64,000 nt of DNA, from assembly GCA_035577985.1 (NCBI GenBank), contig DATJZY010000093.1, positions 32,860 through 96,859 on the forward strand, written 5' to 3'. Origin of the DNA: Candidatus Eisenbacteria bacterium. GTDB taxonomy: Bacteria > Desulfobacterota > Binatia > DP-6. Under the pieces are notes generated by a model that worked only from the letters and a program-made list of their open reading frames with translations, did not search any database and was not told the DNA's origin. Below, piece by piece: positions 1 through 11,923 of the stretch (position 1 is the first letter of the stretch; every line of letters begins with the position of its first letter). Both the position numbers and the translations under genes were made by a program.

Positions 1-888
1 CGCCTGGTAGACCGGGCCCGCCGGTGCAACCATCGACATCAGGTCACGCCGGCCACCGAACGCAGCGAGTGGCATTCCACCGCCGACGATCTTGCCGAGA
101 CACGTGAGGTCCGGCCTGATGCCGTAACGTCCCTGAGCGCCTGCCCACCCCAGGCGGAAGCCCGTGATCACCTCGTCGAACACGAGAAGGGCGCCCACGC
201 GCTCGGTCTCTTGCCGCAACATCTCGAGGAATCCGGCCTTGGGGGGAACGACGCCCATGTTCCCCGCGACCGGCTCGACCACCACGGCTGCCAGCTCCGC
301 GGCGTGGCGTTCGATCAGGTCCCGGGTAGTGGCCAGGTCGTTGTACGGCGCCAGAAGCGTGAGATCAGCGATGGATCCGGGAACGCCGGGGCTGTCCGGG
401 ACCCCCAGCGTCAGGGCTCCGGACCCCGCCCGGACGAGCAGGGCGTCGACGTGCCCATGGTAGCATCCGACGAACTTGAGGATGCGGGAGCGCCCCGTCG
501 CCGCCCGCGCCAGTCGCAGCGCGCTCATGGTGGCTTCGGTGCCGGAGCTGACGAGACGCACCTGCTCGACCGCCGGCAGTGCCTCGACGAGCAGCTGGGC
601 GAGCTCGACCTCGAGCCGGGTCGGCGCTCCGAAGCTCGTGCCGCGCGCCGCCTGCTCGGCGATCGCGCGCACGACGGCGGGGTGCGCATGTCCCAGGATC
701 AGCGGTCCCCACGAGCCGAGGAAGTCAACGTAGCGCCGTCCGTCGGCGTCGAAGACGAATGGGCCCTCGCCGTGCGCGATGAAGGCGGGGTTCCCGCCGA
801 CGGCGCGCCACGATCGCACGGGGCTGTTCACGCCGCCCGGAATCAGCCGGCATGCCTGTGCGAACAGTCGCTCCGATTCTGCGCCCAC
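1..888 (-). CDS. hemL: Glutamate-1-semialdehyde 2,1-aminomutase, N-terminal part (runs off the left edge)
   Basis: This PLP enzyme converts glutamate-1-semialdehyde to 5-aminolevulinate, the entry step of C5-pathway tetrapyrrole synthesis in the cytoplasm. 296 codons are visible; the family is about 430 residues long, so the C-terminal third lies outside the window. The N-terminus reads [14 protein letters not shown], followed by the PLP-domain segment [15 protein letters not shown] and the Schiff-base motif [13 protein letters not shown]. The lysine falls at about residue 266, in line with Lys265 of the E. coli enzyme. An in-frame TAG lies six codons upstream of the GTG at 888, and that GTG is the only standard start between them. 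The gene is divergent from dnaA. The call is firm; only the exact start is open. Confidence 0.93.
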   Translation of the reverse strand, partial: MGAESERLFAQACRLIPGGVNSPVRSWRAVGGNPAFIAHGEGPFVFDADGRRYVDFLGSWGPLILGHAHPAVVRAIAEQAARGTSFGAPTRLEVELAQLLVEALPAVEQVRLVSSGTEATMSALRLARAATGRSRILKFVGCYHGHVDALLVRAGSGALTLGVPDSPGVPGSIADLTLLAPYNDLATTRDLIERHAAELAAVVVEPVAGNMGVVPPKAGFLEMLRQETERVGALLVFDEVITGFRLGWAGAQGRYGIRPDLTCLGKIVGGGMPLAAFGGRRDLMSMVAPAGPVYQA

Positions 889-1005
889 GGCGATGGCGAC
901 CGGCTAACACCGCGTGGCCTGCTGCGCAACGACTTGAACGGCGAACGCGACTTCGCCTAGAACGGCCCCCCTCCCAGCACGACGAGGGGTGGACGGGACC
1001 CTAAC

Positions 1006-2370
1006 GTGACGCAGGCGCATCGCAGCTCGGCGGCGACGAATCTCGAGCGCCCTTGGCGAGACGTGCTCGCACGCCTGGTGTCGCACGCAACCGAGCCCGC
1101 CGCGCGCGACATCCTGCGACGTCTCCGCCTGCGCGCCGTGACGCCGGCGCAGGTCGTCGTCGAAGCGCCGAACCGTCTCGTGCTGTCGTGCGTGAACGAC
1201 AACTATCTCGGCAAGCTGCAAGATGCCGTCGCCGCCGTCATGGGTCCGCGCCAGGTCGTCCTCGACCTCGCTAGCCGCGAGCAGGGCGAGCTCTTTCCCA
1301 ACCTTCTGCCGCGCAAGCCCGAGCGCAGGCCCGTCGCCATCGGTACGCCCCTCAACCCGCGCTACACGTTCGGGAGCTTCGTCATCGGCGCGTCGAACCA
1401 GTTTGCGCACGCGGCGGCGCGAGCGGTGGCGACACAGCCGGGCGACCACTACAACCCGCTCTTCATCTACGGCGGTGTTGGTCTCGGAAAAACGCACCTC
1501 GTGAACGCCATCGGGCACGCGCTGCTCGATCACGATCCGACGCGCAAAATCGCCTATCTTTCGGCGGAATCCTTCATGAACGACCTCATCTCCTCGCTGC
1601 GGCGGGACCGGATGGAGGCCTTCAAGAACCGCTTCCGGCAGGTGGCCGTCCTGATCCTCGACGACGTCCAGCTCCTGGCTGGTCGCGAGCGCACGCAGGA
1701 GGAGTTTTTCCACACGTTCAACAGCCTTTACGAACAGCGCCGGCAGATCGTTCTCACGTCCGACCAGGTGCCCAAGGACATCCCGCATCTGGAAGAGCGC
1801 CTGCGCAATCGTTTCGAGTGGGGACTGATCGCCGACATCCAGGCGCCCGACATCGAGACGCGCGTCGCCATCCTCGAACGCAAGGCGGAGCTGGAATCGA
1901 TCACGCTCGATCACGAGGTCGCGATCTTCCTCGCCGAGCACGTCGCCTCCAACGTCCGCGAGCTCGAAGGTGTGCTCACCCGTCTGGGCGCGCACGCTTC
2001 GCTCAGCGGCGGGCCGATCACGATCGACTACGCCCGCGACCTTCTGCGGACGACCGTCCGGTCGCTGCGGCCAGCCGTCACGGTCGACGCCATCATCGAC
2101 GCCGTCTGTGCCCAGTTCTCACTGCGCTCCACGGACCTGCGCTCTCGCCGGCGGAGCAAACACGTCGCACAGCCGCGCCAGATCGCCATGTATCTCTGCC
2201 GTCGTCTCCTCGGCGCCTCGTTGCCCCGCATCGGACAGCTCTTCGGGCGCGACCACTCGACCGTCCTCCATGCCGTCGCGACGACGACGCGCCGTCTGAA
2301 AGAAGACGTTGCGCTCCAGACCATCGTCACCGCCCTCGAGCACGACCTCCGCGACGAGACCAACACCTGA
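1006..2370 (+). CDS. dnaA: Chromosomal replication initiator DnaA
   Basis: DnaA is the AAA+ initiator that binds DnaA boxes, melts oriC and loads DnaB. The product has 454 residues, the normal length. The Walker A motif GGVGLGKTHL is at about residues 156-165 and Walker B LILDDVQLL at about 216-224. Domain IV, which binds DnaA boxes, carries the GRDHSTVLHAV signature near the C-terminus. Domain II, the linker around residues 98-115, is short. Translation starts at GTG 1006, downstream of a G-rich stretch. dnaN follows after 182 bases that hold DnaA-box-like sequences, the usual dnaA-oriC-dnaN order. hemL is divergent across a 117-base gap. Confidence 0.97.
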   Translation: MTQAHRSSAATNLERPWRDVLARLVSHATEPAARDILRRLRLRAVTPAQVVVEAPNRLVLSCVNDNYLGKLQDAVAAVMGPRQVVLDLASREQGELFPNLLPRKPERRPVAIGTPLNPRYTFGSFVIGASNQFAHAAARAVATQPGDHYNPLFIYGGVGLGKTHLVNAIGHALLDHDPTRKIAYLSAESFMNDLISSLRRDRMEAFKNRFRQVAVLILDDVQLLAGRERTQEEFFHTFNSLYEQRRQIVLTSDQVPKDIPHLEERLRNRFEWGLIADIQAPDIETRVAILERKAELESITLDHEVAIFLAEHVASNVRELEGVLTRLGAHASLSGGPITIDYARDLLRTTVRSLRPAVTVDAIIDAVCAQFSLRSTDLRSRRRSKHVAQPRQIAMYLCRRLLGASLPRIGQLFGRDHSTVLHAVATTTRRLKEDVALQTIVTALEHDLRDETNT

Positions 2371-2552
2371 AAAAGGGCGTGGACGGGCGTGGACAACCCG
2401 CCTGCGATCCACTAGGTGTGATCGCAGGAATAGCGGCGTTTTCCACGGCGTCCACACCCCTTACGACGGTGACGGTTTTCTCTCTGAAGGATCTACGGAA
2501 CACCTACAGCGTATGCGGATAACTGGTAGATGTCGGCGCGGCGAGGTGGTGT
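2371..2552 (+). other. oriC: Probable origin of replication (oriC) in the dnaA-dnaN gap
   Basis: The gap holds four DnaA-box-like 9-mers. CGTGGACAA at 2388-2396 reads on the minus strand as TTGTCCACG, one mismatch from TTGTCCACA. TTTTCCACG is at 2439-2447. GCGTCCACA at 2448-2456 is weaker. TGCGGATAA at 2514-2522 reads as TTATCCGCA, one mismatch from TTATCCACA. Repeated GGCGTGGAC words lie just after the dnaA stop, and a perfect inverted repeat sits at 2401-2428. The position between dnaA and dnaN is a classic oriC location. Only a modestly AT-richer stretch (about 2470-2525) is available as an unwinding element, so the exact melting site is unclear. Confidence 0.6.
2401..2428. repeat. Perfect inverted repeat downstream of dnaA
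   Basis: CCTGCGATC (2401-2409) and GATCGCAGG (2420-2428) are perfectly complementary 9-base arms around a 10-base spacer. It begins 31 bases after the dnaA stop, amid DnaA-box-like words. No T-run follows, so a classic terminator is unlikely. It may be a protein-binding palindrome within oriC or a structural element. Each arm contains GATC. Confidence 0.6.
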
Positions 2553-3665
2553 ATGGAGTTCAGCGTCAAGCGTGAAGATCTGCTCCACGGCTTGTACTTG
2601 GTACAGGGCGTGGTCGAGCGGCGAACACCACAGCCCATACTGGCCCACGTCCTGATCGAGCCGGACGAAGACGGCATCGCGCTCGCGGCGACCGACATGG
2701 AGGTGGGTCTGCGGTGTAGGATTCCCGCCAAGGTGAAGAAGGGTGGGCCAGTCACCGCGAATGCACGCAAGCTCTACGAGATCGTCCGTGAGGTGACGGC
2801 CGAGGAGGTCACCCTGAAGGCCAATACGGCCGGTTGGGTCGACCTCGTCGCGGGGCGCTCGAAGTTCAAGGTCGTGAGCCTCGAGCCGAAGGAATTCCCC
2901 GTGATCCCGGTCGGCCCCGGGGCGACCGCCGGGACGGCGATCAAGATCGCGGCAGGGACCCTGCGGGAGATGATCGACAAGACCCTGTTTGCGGTGTCGA
3001 CCGACGAGACCCGGTTCAATCTCTCGGGGGTGTACCTGGAGAGCTCGGACGGCGGCATCCGGATGGTGGCGACCGACGGCCACCGCCTGGCGATGATCGA
3101 ACGGACGCTGAAGGCGCCGAAGCTGGCCCGCGGCGTGATCATGCCACGCAAGGGCCTGGTCGAGGTCCGCAAGCTGATCGAGCAGCAGGAAGAGGTCGAG
3201 CTGGCCTTGGTGGTGGCTGACAAGGACGTGCGGGTCCAGGCCCCCAACGTGTCGTTCTTCATGCGGCTCGTGGAGGGAGAGTTTCCGGACTACAAGCAGG
3301 TCGTTCCGGGAAGCACGCGGTCCAAGGTTCGGATGAACCGCGAGGACTTCCTTGGGGCTCTGAGGCGGATCGCCCTGTTGGCGAGCGAGCGCTCACACGG
3401 GGTGAAGCTCGGCCTCGACAAGGGCACATTGGAGGTCGCTGCGAGCAACCCCGATCAGGGGGAGGCGAGCGAGGACATCGAGGTCTCGTACGCCGGCGAG
3501 CCGATGACGATCGGATTCAATGCGCGCTACTTGCTCGACGTCCTGGGTGTTCACGCCGCCGGCGACGTCGTCGAGATGGGCCTCACCGACGAGGTCGGCC
3601 CCGGGGTCATCCACGGGTCGCAGGACCCAACTTTCACGTACGTGCTCATGCCGATGCGGCTCTGA
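2553..3665 (+). CDS. dnaN: DNA polymerase III beta sliding clamp
   Basis: This is the ring-shaped processivity clamp that encircles DNA and tethers polymerase III and other replication proteins. The 370 residues fit the three-subdomain clamp. It begins MEFSVKREDLLHGLYLVQGVV, carries the family segments TDMEVGLRC and VATDGHRLAMIE, and ends in the usual clamp C-terminus TYVLMPMRL. The start ATG is at 2553 with a weak GAGGTG ribosome site upstream. It lies in the normal dnaA-dnaN-gyrB order; recF, often found between dnaN and gyrB, is absent here. Confidence 0.97.
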   Translation: MEFSVKREDLLHGLYLVQGVVERRTPQPILAHVLIEPDEDGIALAATDMEVGLRCRIPAKVKKGGPVTANARKLYEIVREVTAEEVTLKANTAGWVDLVAGRSKFKVVSLEPKEFPVIPVGPGATAGTAIKIAAGTLREMIDKTLFAVSTDETRFNLSGVYLESSDGGIRMVATDGHRLAMIERTLKAPKLARGVIMPRKGLVEVRKLIEQQEEVELALVVADKDVRVQAPNVSFFMRLVEGEFPDYKQVVPGSTRSKVRMNREDFLGALRRIALLASERSHGVKLGLDKGTLEVAASNPDQGEASEDIEVSYAGEPMTIGFNARYLLDVLGVHAAGDVVEMGLTDEVGPGVIHGSQDPTFTYVLMPMRL

Positions 3666-3715
3666 GGCTCGTTCCAAGGGCCCGGCGAAAAGTAGCACCA
3701 TCCATCCCCCAACGG

Positions 3716-6177
<2,462 letters not shown>

Positions 6178-6179
6178 GC

Positions 6180-8669
6180 ATGGAGCAGGATCCCCGCCGC
6201 CTCCCCGTCAACATCGAGGACCAGATGCGCGAGTCCTACATGGACTACGCGATGTCGGTCATCATCGGTCGCGCCCTGCCGGACGCGCGCGACGGCTTGA
6301 AGCCGGTTCACCATCGGATCCTCTACGCGATGTTCAACGAGGGGCTCCTCCACAACCGGCGCTACTCGAAGTGCGCGGGCGTCGTGGGCGAGGTGCTGAA
6401 GCGCTACCACCCGCACGGCGACTCGGCGGTGTACGACGCCCTGGTTCGCCTCGCGCAGGACTGGAACGTGCGCTACCCGCTGGTCGACGGCCAGGGGAAC
6501 TTCGGATCGATCGACGGTGACCCGCCGGCCGCCTATCGTTACACGGAATGCCGGCTGACGGCGCTGGCCGAGGAGCTCCTCGCCGACATCGACAAGGAGA
6601 CCGTCGACTTCGCGCCGAACTTCGACGACTCGACGACCGAGCCGACCGTCCTGCCAACGAAGGTGCCGAACCTTCTCGTGAACGGCGCCGCCGGCATCGC
6701 CGTCGGCATGGCGACGAACATCCCGCCGCACAATCTGCGCGAGGTGTGCGATGCGCTGATCGCGCTCATCGAGACGCCCGAGCTCACCGTCGAGGAGCTC
6801 ATGCGCTACATCCCCGGCCCGGACTTCCCGACCGCCGGGTTCATCTGCGGGCAGGGTCCGATCCGGGAGGCGTACACCGAGGGCCGCGGCATCCTCACCA
6901 TGCGGGCGCGGGCGACGATCGAGACCGACGACAAGAGCGGCAAGTCGTCCATCATTGTCCACGAGATCCCGTACCAGGTGAACAAGGCTCGGCTCATCGA
7001 GCGCATCGCCGAGCTCGTGAACGAGCGCCGGCTCGACGGCATCGCCGACCTGCGCGACGAGTCCGATCGCGAGGGCATGCGGATCGTCATCGACCTCAAG
7101 CGCGACGCGGTCGCCGACGTGCTGCTGAACCAGCTCTACAAGCACACGCCGCTGCAGGAGTCGTTCGGCATCAACATGCTCGCGATCGTCGACGGGCGGC
7201 CGCAGCTCCTGTCGCTGAAGGACGCGCTCCAGGTCTTCCTGAAGCACCGGCGCGAGGTCGTCGTCCGCCGGACGACGTACGATCTTCGCAAGGCCGAGGA
7301 GCGCCTGCACGTGCTGGCGGGCCTCAAGATCGCAGTCGAGAACCTCGATCGCGCCATCGCCATCGTTCGCGGTGCCGCCGACCCGGCGACGGCGCGCGAG
7401 GGCCTCATGGCGGCCCTCGGCCTCTCACAGATCCAGGCCCAAGCGGTCCTCGACATGCGCCTGCAGCGCCTCACTGGCCTCGAGCGCGAGAAGATCATCG
7501 AGGAGTACCAGGAGACCGAGCGGCTGATTGCGCGCTACCGCCAGATTCTCGCGGACGAGCGGGAAGTCTTGAAAATCATCGCCGCCGAGCTCGCGGACAT
7601 CAAGACGAAGTACGGCGATCCGCGCCGCACGCAGATCATCGACGAGGCCGCCGAGCTCTCGGCCGAGGATCTGATCGTCGAAGAGGACATGGTCGTCACG
7701 ATCTCCCACGAGGGATACGTGAAGCGGAATCCCGTCGGCCTCTACCGCGCGCAGCGCCGCGGCGGTCGTGGGAAGATCGGCGCGACCACGCGGGACGAGG
7801 ACTTCGTCGAGCATCTCTTCGTCGCCTCGACGCACTCCTACTTGCTCTTCTTCACAACCACCGGGAAGGTCTACTGGCTGAAGGTGCACGAGATCCCGCA
7901 GGCGGGCCGTGCCGCGCGCGGCCGCGCTGTGACGAACCTCCTGCAGCTGAAGGCCGAGGAGAAGCTCTCCGCGTTCCTCCCGGTACGGGAGTTCAAGGAG
8001 GACTGCTACCTCGTCTTCGCGACCCGGCGGGGCCTCGTCAAGAAAACCGACCTCATGCAGTACTCGTCACCACGACCGAGCGGCCTGATCGCAATCGCCC
8101 TCGAGGAGGGTGACGAGGTCGTCGGCGTCCGGCTGACCGACGGGCGCAGCGAGGTGATCCTCTCGACCGCCGAGGGCCAGGCAATCCGCTTCGAGGAGGC
8201 CGAGGTCCGGCCGATGGGTCGCTCGACGTACGGCGTGCGCGGCATGACCCTGGACGAGGGCGATCAGGTCGTCTCGATCGATCTCGTGGAGACCGGCGCG
8301 TCGCTCCTGGCCGTCGCCGAGAAGGGCTACGGCAAGCGGACCGAGATGGACGAGTACCGTCGTACCCACCGTGGCGGCAAGGGCATCATCACCATGAAGA
8401 CGACCGACAAGACCGGCCGGGTCGTCGGCGTTCGCATGGTCACCGACGACGACCAGATCATGCTGGTGTCGAGCGGCGGCAAGGTGGTGCGCCTGCGCGT
8501 CAACGAGATCCGGGTGATCGGCCGCAACACGCAGGGCGTTCGACTCATCGACCTCGAGGAGGGCGAGCGCGTCGCCGCCGTCGCGCGCCTGGCCGAGCGC
8601 GAGGACGAGCCCGACAACGGCGAGGCCCCAGCGGCGGAGCCAGCGGCCGACGACTCCACCGAGTCGTAG
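6180..8669 (+). CDS. gyrA: DNA gyrase subunit A
   Basis: This is the DNA-breaking and DNA-wrapping subunit of gyrase. The active-site tyrosine is Tyr121 in [10 protein letters not shown]. The residues matching the E. coli quinolone positions are Ser82 and Asp86 in [10 protein letters not shown], so both are the susceptible type. The C-terminal beta-pinwheel carries the GyrA box QRRGGRG, which marks it as gyrase rather than topoisomerase IV ParC. The 829-residue length is normal and the end is acidic and Ala-rich. It is cotranscribed with gyrB, two bases apart. Confidence 0.97.
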   Translation: MEQDPRRLPVNIEDQMRESYMDYAMSVIIGRALPDARDGLKPVHHRILYAMFNEGLLHNRRYSKCAGVVGEVLKRYHPHGDSAVYDALVRLAQDWNVRYPLVDGQGNFGSIDGDPPAAYRYTECRLTALAEELLADIDKETVDFAPNFDDSTTEPTVLPTKVPNLLVNGAAGIAVGMATNIPPHNLREVCDALIALIETPELTVEELMRYIPGPDFPTAGFICGQGPIREAYTEGRGILTMRARATIETDDKSGKSSIIVHEIPYQVNKARLIERIAELVNERRLDGIADLRDESDREGMRIVIDLKRDAVADVLLNQLYKHTPLQESFGINMLAIVDGRPQLLSLKDALQVFLKHRREVVVRRTTYDLRKAEERLHVLAGLKIAVENLDRAIAIVRGAADPATAREGLMAALGLSQIQAQAVLDMRLQRLTGLEREKIIEEYQETERLIARYRQILADEREVLKIIAAELADIKTKYGDPRRTQIIDEAAELSAEDLIVEEDMVVTISHEGYVKRNPVGLYRAQRRGGRGKIGATTRDEDFVEHLFVASTHSYLLFFTTTGKVYWLKVHEIPQAGRAARGRAVTNLLQLKAEEKLSAFLPVREFKEDCYLVFATRRGLVKKTDLMQYSSPRPSGLIAIALEEGDEVVGVRLTDGRSEVILSTAEGQAIRFEEAEVRPMGRSTYGVRGMTLDEGDQVVSIDLVETGASLLAVAEKGYGKRTEMDEYRRTHRGGKGIITMKTTDKTGRVVGVRMVTDDDQIMLVSSGGKVVRLRVNEIRVIGRNTQGVRLIDLEEGERVAAVARLAEREDEPDNGEAPAAEPAADDSTES

Positions 8670-8671
8670 AC

Positions 8672-8685
8672 GTTCGACGTCGAAC
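8672..8685. repeat. 14-base perfect palindrome after gyrA
   Basis: GTTCGACGTCGAAC is a perfect palindrome that starts two bases after the gyrA stop codon. It has no loop and no following T-run, so it is not a standard terminator. It could be a binding site or a chance GC-rich palindrome. The rest of the 141-base gap to rpmH shows TTGACT at about 8755 as a possible -35, without a good -10. Confidence 0.4.
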
Positions 8686-8810
8686 CGGTCGTCGAACCCC
8701 GTGTAGTCCGGCGTAGGTTCCGTACGAAAACCATCGGACCACCGCCGCTTACATTGACTTTTCAGGGAGGCCGTGGTTTGCGTTCCGGTTGCGCCGGAGC
8801 GCGCTGAGCG

Positions 8811-8969
8811 ATGAAGAGAACCTATCAGCCGAGCAATCGGCGACGAAAGCGGACGCACGGATTTCGTGCCCGGATGGCGACCCCCGGGGGACGAAACGTG
8901 CTGAAGCGGCGGCGGGCGAAGGGGCGGAAGCGCCTTTCCGTGTCGGTCCCGCCGAAGCAGCCAGGGTGA
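8811..8969 (+). CDS. rpmH: 50S ribosomal protein L34
   Basis: L34 is a small basic protein of the large ribosomal subunit. The product has 52 residues, starts [19 protein letters not shown] and continues with [20 protein letters not shown], the universal L34 core. A short non-canonical tail ending in PPKQPG extends it beyond the usual 44-46 residues. The ATG at 8811 starts within a conserved order: rpmH is followed directly by rnpA, whose GTG start overlaps the rpmH TGA in a GTGA arrangement, indicating translational coupling. Confidence 0.97.
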   Translation: MKRTYQPSNRRRKRTHGFRARMATPGGRNVLKRRRAKGRKRLSVSVPPKQPG

Positions 8970-9319
8970 CCACGCAGCCGTCGGGTTCGTTCCCGAAGCG
9001 TGCTCGGCTCCGCCGGCGTAACGAATTTCTCCGGGTGCAGGCCGAGGGACGACGGCAGCACACCGAGCATTTCGTCGTCCTCACGGCTCCGCCCGCGTCG
9101 TGTTCGACCCGTGTCGGCATCACGGTCAGCACCCGGGTGGGGAATGCGGTCGCCAGAAATCGCGTCAAACGCCTGGTTCGCGAGGTCGTTCGGCAGGCAG
9201 GGAGCGTGGCCGAGCCCCCGCGCGACATCGTGGTCATCGCCAAGCCCGGGGCCGCTCACGCCACATATGCAGACGCCGCCGCACAACTCTCACGAGCCCT
9301 CGGCTTCGGCGAACGCTGA
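8966..9319 (+). CDS. rnpA: Ribonuclease P protein component
   Basis: This is the protein cofactor of RNase P, which matures tRNA 5' ends. The product has 117 residues from the GTG at 8966. That start is preferred to a longer upstream frame because it overlaps the rpmH stop and gives the family-typical N-terminus, with [11 protein letters not shown] soon after. The RNR motif [11 protein letters not shown], which contacts RNA, is present. yidD follows, probably overlapping. Gene order and motif make the identity firm. Confidence 0.95.
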   Translation: MTTQPSGSFPKRARLRRRNEFLRVQAEGRRQHTEHFVVLTAPPASCSTRVGITVSTRVGNAVARNRVKRLVREVVRQAGSVAEPPRDIVVIAKPGAAHATYADAAAQLSRALGFGER

Positions 9320-9560
9320 CGAGCCCCGGCCGGGATCGGTCGCGACGGCCGTGCTGGCCGCGATCCGGGGCTATCAGCTCCTCGTTCGTCCGGCGTTGCT
9401 ACCGTCCTGTCGGTTCGCGCCCAGCTGCTCGGTCTATGCCTCGGACGCCGTGCGCACCCACGGCGCCGCTCGGGGCGCCGTGCTCGCCGCGCGCCGGATC
9501 GCACGCTGCCACCCCTGGCATCCCGGAGGGTACGACCCCGTACCCGCCCGCAAAGGCTGA
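9267..9560 (+). CDS. yidD: Membrane protein insertion efficiency factor YidD
   Basis: This is a small inner-membrane-associated protein that aids YidC-dependent insertion. The conserved block reads IRGYQLLVRPALLPSCRF, then APSCSVYASDAV, and ends CHPWHPGGYDPVP, with the family's cysteines and the WHPGG motif. From the ATG at 9267 it is 97 residues and overlaps rnpA by 53 bases. From the GTG at 9351 it would be 69 residues with no overlap. The family is 70-85 residues, so the true start is uncertain. yidC begins two bases after the stop, the usual neighbour. Confidence 0.9.
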   Translation: MQTPPHNSHEPSASANADEPRPGSVATAVLAAIRGYQLLVRPALLPSCRFAPSCSVYASDAVRTHGAARGAVLAARRIARCHPWHPGGYDPVPARKG

Positions 9561-9562
9561 CG

Positions 9563-11179
9563 ATGGACCAGCGCCGCGTGATGCTCGCCGTGGCCCTCTC
9601 GCTGGCCGTCGTGCTGCTCTACAACGAGTTCGTCGTCCGGCCGCGGCAACACCGGGGCGAGGAAGCGACTCCGCCCGCCCCGACCCAGGAGGCCCAGGGC
9701 ACGCCGACCCCGACGCCCGAGGCGGCCGCACCGGCCCCGCCGCCGAAATCCGGAGGATATCTTTCTTTCGATCCTGGCCAGGAATCGCCGATCGTCGTCG
9801 AAAACGACGTGTTCCGCGCGACCGTCACGCCGGTCGGCGGACGTCTGACGAGCTTCGACCTGAAGGGCTTTCGGCGCGGGGTCGCGGCCGACAGCCCACC
9901 GCTCGATCTCGTCGAGCCCGGGTCGTTGCTCCCGTTGACCGTCCAGCTCGGCGACGGCTCGAGCGACGCCGGGGTCACCTACGCGCCGAGCACCCGCGCG
10001 CTGGCGTTGTCGGCGGACGCGCAAGGCGAGGTCGTTCTCAAGGGAAAGACCGCATCGGGGACGGAGGTCGAGAAGCGCCTCCGCTTCAGCGGCAACTCCT
10101 ACGTGTTCGACGTCGGCGTGCGTGTGGCAGGCGCCGACCCTCCGACGTCGGCCGGTCTGGTGATGCCGCGCCTCGCGCGCGACGGAACGCACGGCAGTGG
10201 AAGCTCGGCGCGAGAGCTGGGCGTGATCTTCTCGGAGGGGAAGCTCAGCGAGAAGGATTTCACCGGGATCGACACGAAGAGCAGCTCCGAGCCGCCCAAA
10301 CCCGAGTCCAAAGCGGGCGCGCAGTGGGTCGGATTCAGCTTGCCGTACTTCCTGAGCGCCGTAGTGGCGCCCGAGACCGGCGGCGGGACGGCCGTCGTCG
10401 AACTCGCTGGTTCGACGCCGATCGTCATGATGGACGAGAAGCTCGTCGACGGGGCTGCGACGTTCAAGCTCTTCGTCGGTCCGAAGACACGCGAGCTGCT
10501 GGCCGCGGCGGGCTACGACCTCGGTCGCACGCTCGACTTCGGCTGGTTCTGGTTCATCGCCGTTCCGATGCTGCACGCGCTTCGGCTGCTGCATCGTGTG
10601 AGCGGAAACTACGGCGTCGACATCATACTCCTCACGATTCTCGTCCGGGCGGCGACGATCCCGCTCACCCAGAAGTCGTTCCGCAGCATGAAGGAGATGC
10701 AGAAGCTGCAGCCCCAGCTGAAGCGGCTCCAGGAGCAATACAAGGACGATCAGTCCCGGCTGCAGAAGGAGATGATGGAGCTGTACAAGCGCCACAACGT
10801 GAACCCGTTTTCCGGTTGTGCGCCGATGGTGCTGCAGATCCCGATCTTCGTCGGCCTCTACAATGCGCTGCTGCACGCGATCGAGCTGCGCCATGCGCCA
10901 TTCGCGCTCTGGATCACAGATTTGTCGGCGCCCGAGCGGCTCATGATCGGAGGCATCGGAATTCCCGTCCTGACGATCCTCATGGGCGGAACGATGATCC
11001 TGCAGCAGTGGCTCACGCCGCAGCAGGGCGACCCGACACAGCGTCAGATGATGATGATCATGCCCCTCGTGTTCACGTTCATGTTCATCAACTTTCCGGC
11101 GGGGCTTGTTCTCTATTGGCTGGTCAGCAACATTCTCGGTATCGCGCAGCAGTATGTGATGCTCAAGTCACCGACCTAG
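9563..11179 (+). CDS. yidC: Membrane protein insertase YidC
   Basis: YidC inserts and folds inner-membrane proteins, with or without Sec. The product has 538 residues. It has an N-terminal membrane anchor at about residues 7-22 and a Pro/Ala-rich linker. A large periplasmic beta domain spans about 65-335. The conserved insertase core follows, with NYGVDIILLTILVRAAT, the coiled cytoplasmic hairpin SMKEMQKLQPQLKRLQEQY and the segment QRQMMMIMPLVFTFMF. The periplasmic domain marks the Gram-negative form. It lies between yidD and jag, the standard order. Confidence 0.97.
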   Translation: MDQRRVMLAVALSLAVVLLYNEFVVRPRQHRGEEATPPAPTQEAQGTPTPTPEAAAPAPPPKSGGYLSFDPGQESPIVVENDVFRATVTPVGGRLTSFDLKGFRRGVAADSPPLDLVEPGSLLPLTVQLGDGSSDAGVTYAPSTRALALSADAQGEVVLKGKTASGTEVEKRLRFSGNSYVFDVGVRVAGADPPTSAGLVMPRLARDGTHGSGSSARELGVIFSEGKLSEKDFTGIDTKSSSEPPKPESKAGAQWVGFSLPYFLSAVVAPETGGGTAVVELAGSTPIVMMDEKLVDGAATFKLFVGPKTRELLAAAGYDLGRTLDFGWFWFIAVPMLHALRLLHRVSGNYGVDIILLTILVRAATIPLTQKSFRSMKEMQKLQPQLKRLQEQYKDDQSRLQKEMMELYKRHNVNPFSGCAPMVLQIPIFVGLYNALLHAIELRHAPFALWITDLSAPERLMIGGIGIPVLTILMGGTMILQQWLTPQQGDPTQRQMMMIMPLVFTFMFINFPAGLVLYWLVSNILGIAQQYVMLKSPT

Positions 11180-11194
11180 CGGGAGAATGTACGA

Positions 11195-11923
11195 ATGCGA
11201 TCGATCGAGACGGAGGCCGGAACGATCGATGAGGCAATCGAGCGGGCCCTGGAAGCCCTCCAGGTGACGCGCGACAAAGTCGAGCTCGAGATCCTCGAGT
11301 ACACGACGCGAGGTTTGCTGGGCCTGGGCGGAAAACGCGCTCGTGTCCGAGCGACCATCCGCGTGCCGCGAGCGATGGGCGAGGCCGTCGGGGCCGAGGA
11401 TCTGGTTTCCCGGGGAACCCCGGGAGAGCTGAACGGTGCGCCTGCGGACGTCGTCGACCCGGTGCGGGCCGTGCTCGAAAGGATCCTGAGTGCGCTGGGC
11501 GTCGACGTCCCCGTCGAGGTGCGGGGTCCGACCGAGGACGGCCTCACGCTCGAGCTCATCGGCCAGGACACCGGCATCGTCATCGGCCGTCACGGCCAGA
11601 CCCTCGACGCGATCGAGTACCTCCTGAACCGTATCGTCGCGCAACGCGGACGAACATCGATCCGCATCTCGGTCGACGTCGAAGGCTATCGCGAGCGACG
11701 ACGTGAGTCGCTCGAGCTGACGGCTCGGCGGCTCGCGGCCCAGGCGAAGAAGACGGGGCGACCCGAGAGCTTGAGCCCGATGAGCCCCAGGGACCGCCGC
11801 ATAGTCCATCTGGCCCTCAGCGAGGACGAAGGAGTGACGACGCGCAGCGAGGGCGAGGGCTCGTACCGCCGTGTCGTGATCATCCCGTCCCGGTCGGCAG
11901 GTCGAGCGCGATCTGGTGCCTAG
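11195..11923 (+). CDS. jag: RNA-binding protein Jag/KhpB (Jag_N-KH-R3H)
   Basis: This is a cytoplasmic single-stranded nucleic-acid-binding protein, linked in other bacteria to envelope and division control. The product has 242 residues. The Jag_N domain (about 1-50) carries YTTRGLLGLGGKRARVR. A KH domain follows with GLTLELIGQDTGIVIGRHGQT, then an R3H domain with LSPMSPRDRRIVHLALSED. A linker of about 40 residues sits between the first two. The TAG stop overlaps the rsmG GTG start. In related genomes mnmE and mnmG usually lie next; here they are missing. Confidence 0.94.
   Translation: MRSIETEAGTIDEAIERALEALQVTRDKVELEILEYTTRGLLGLGGKRARVRATIRVPRAMGEAVGAEDLVSRGTPGELNGAPADVVDPVRAVLERILSALGVDVPVEVRGPTEDGLTLELIGQDTGIVIGRHGQTLDAIEYLLNRIVAQRGRTSIRISVDVEGYRERRRESLELTARRLAAQAKKTGRPESLSPMSPRDRRIVHLALSEDEGVTTRSEGEGSYRRVVIIPSRSAGRARSGA

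Noticed and set aside
8789..8965. An N-terminal extension of rnpA from an ATG at 8789
   Set aside because: It would overlap the whole of rpmH in another frame and add residues not seen in RnpA; the GTG at 8966 gives the family-typical start.
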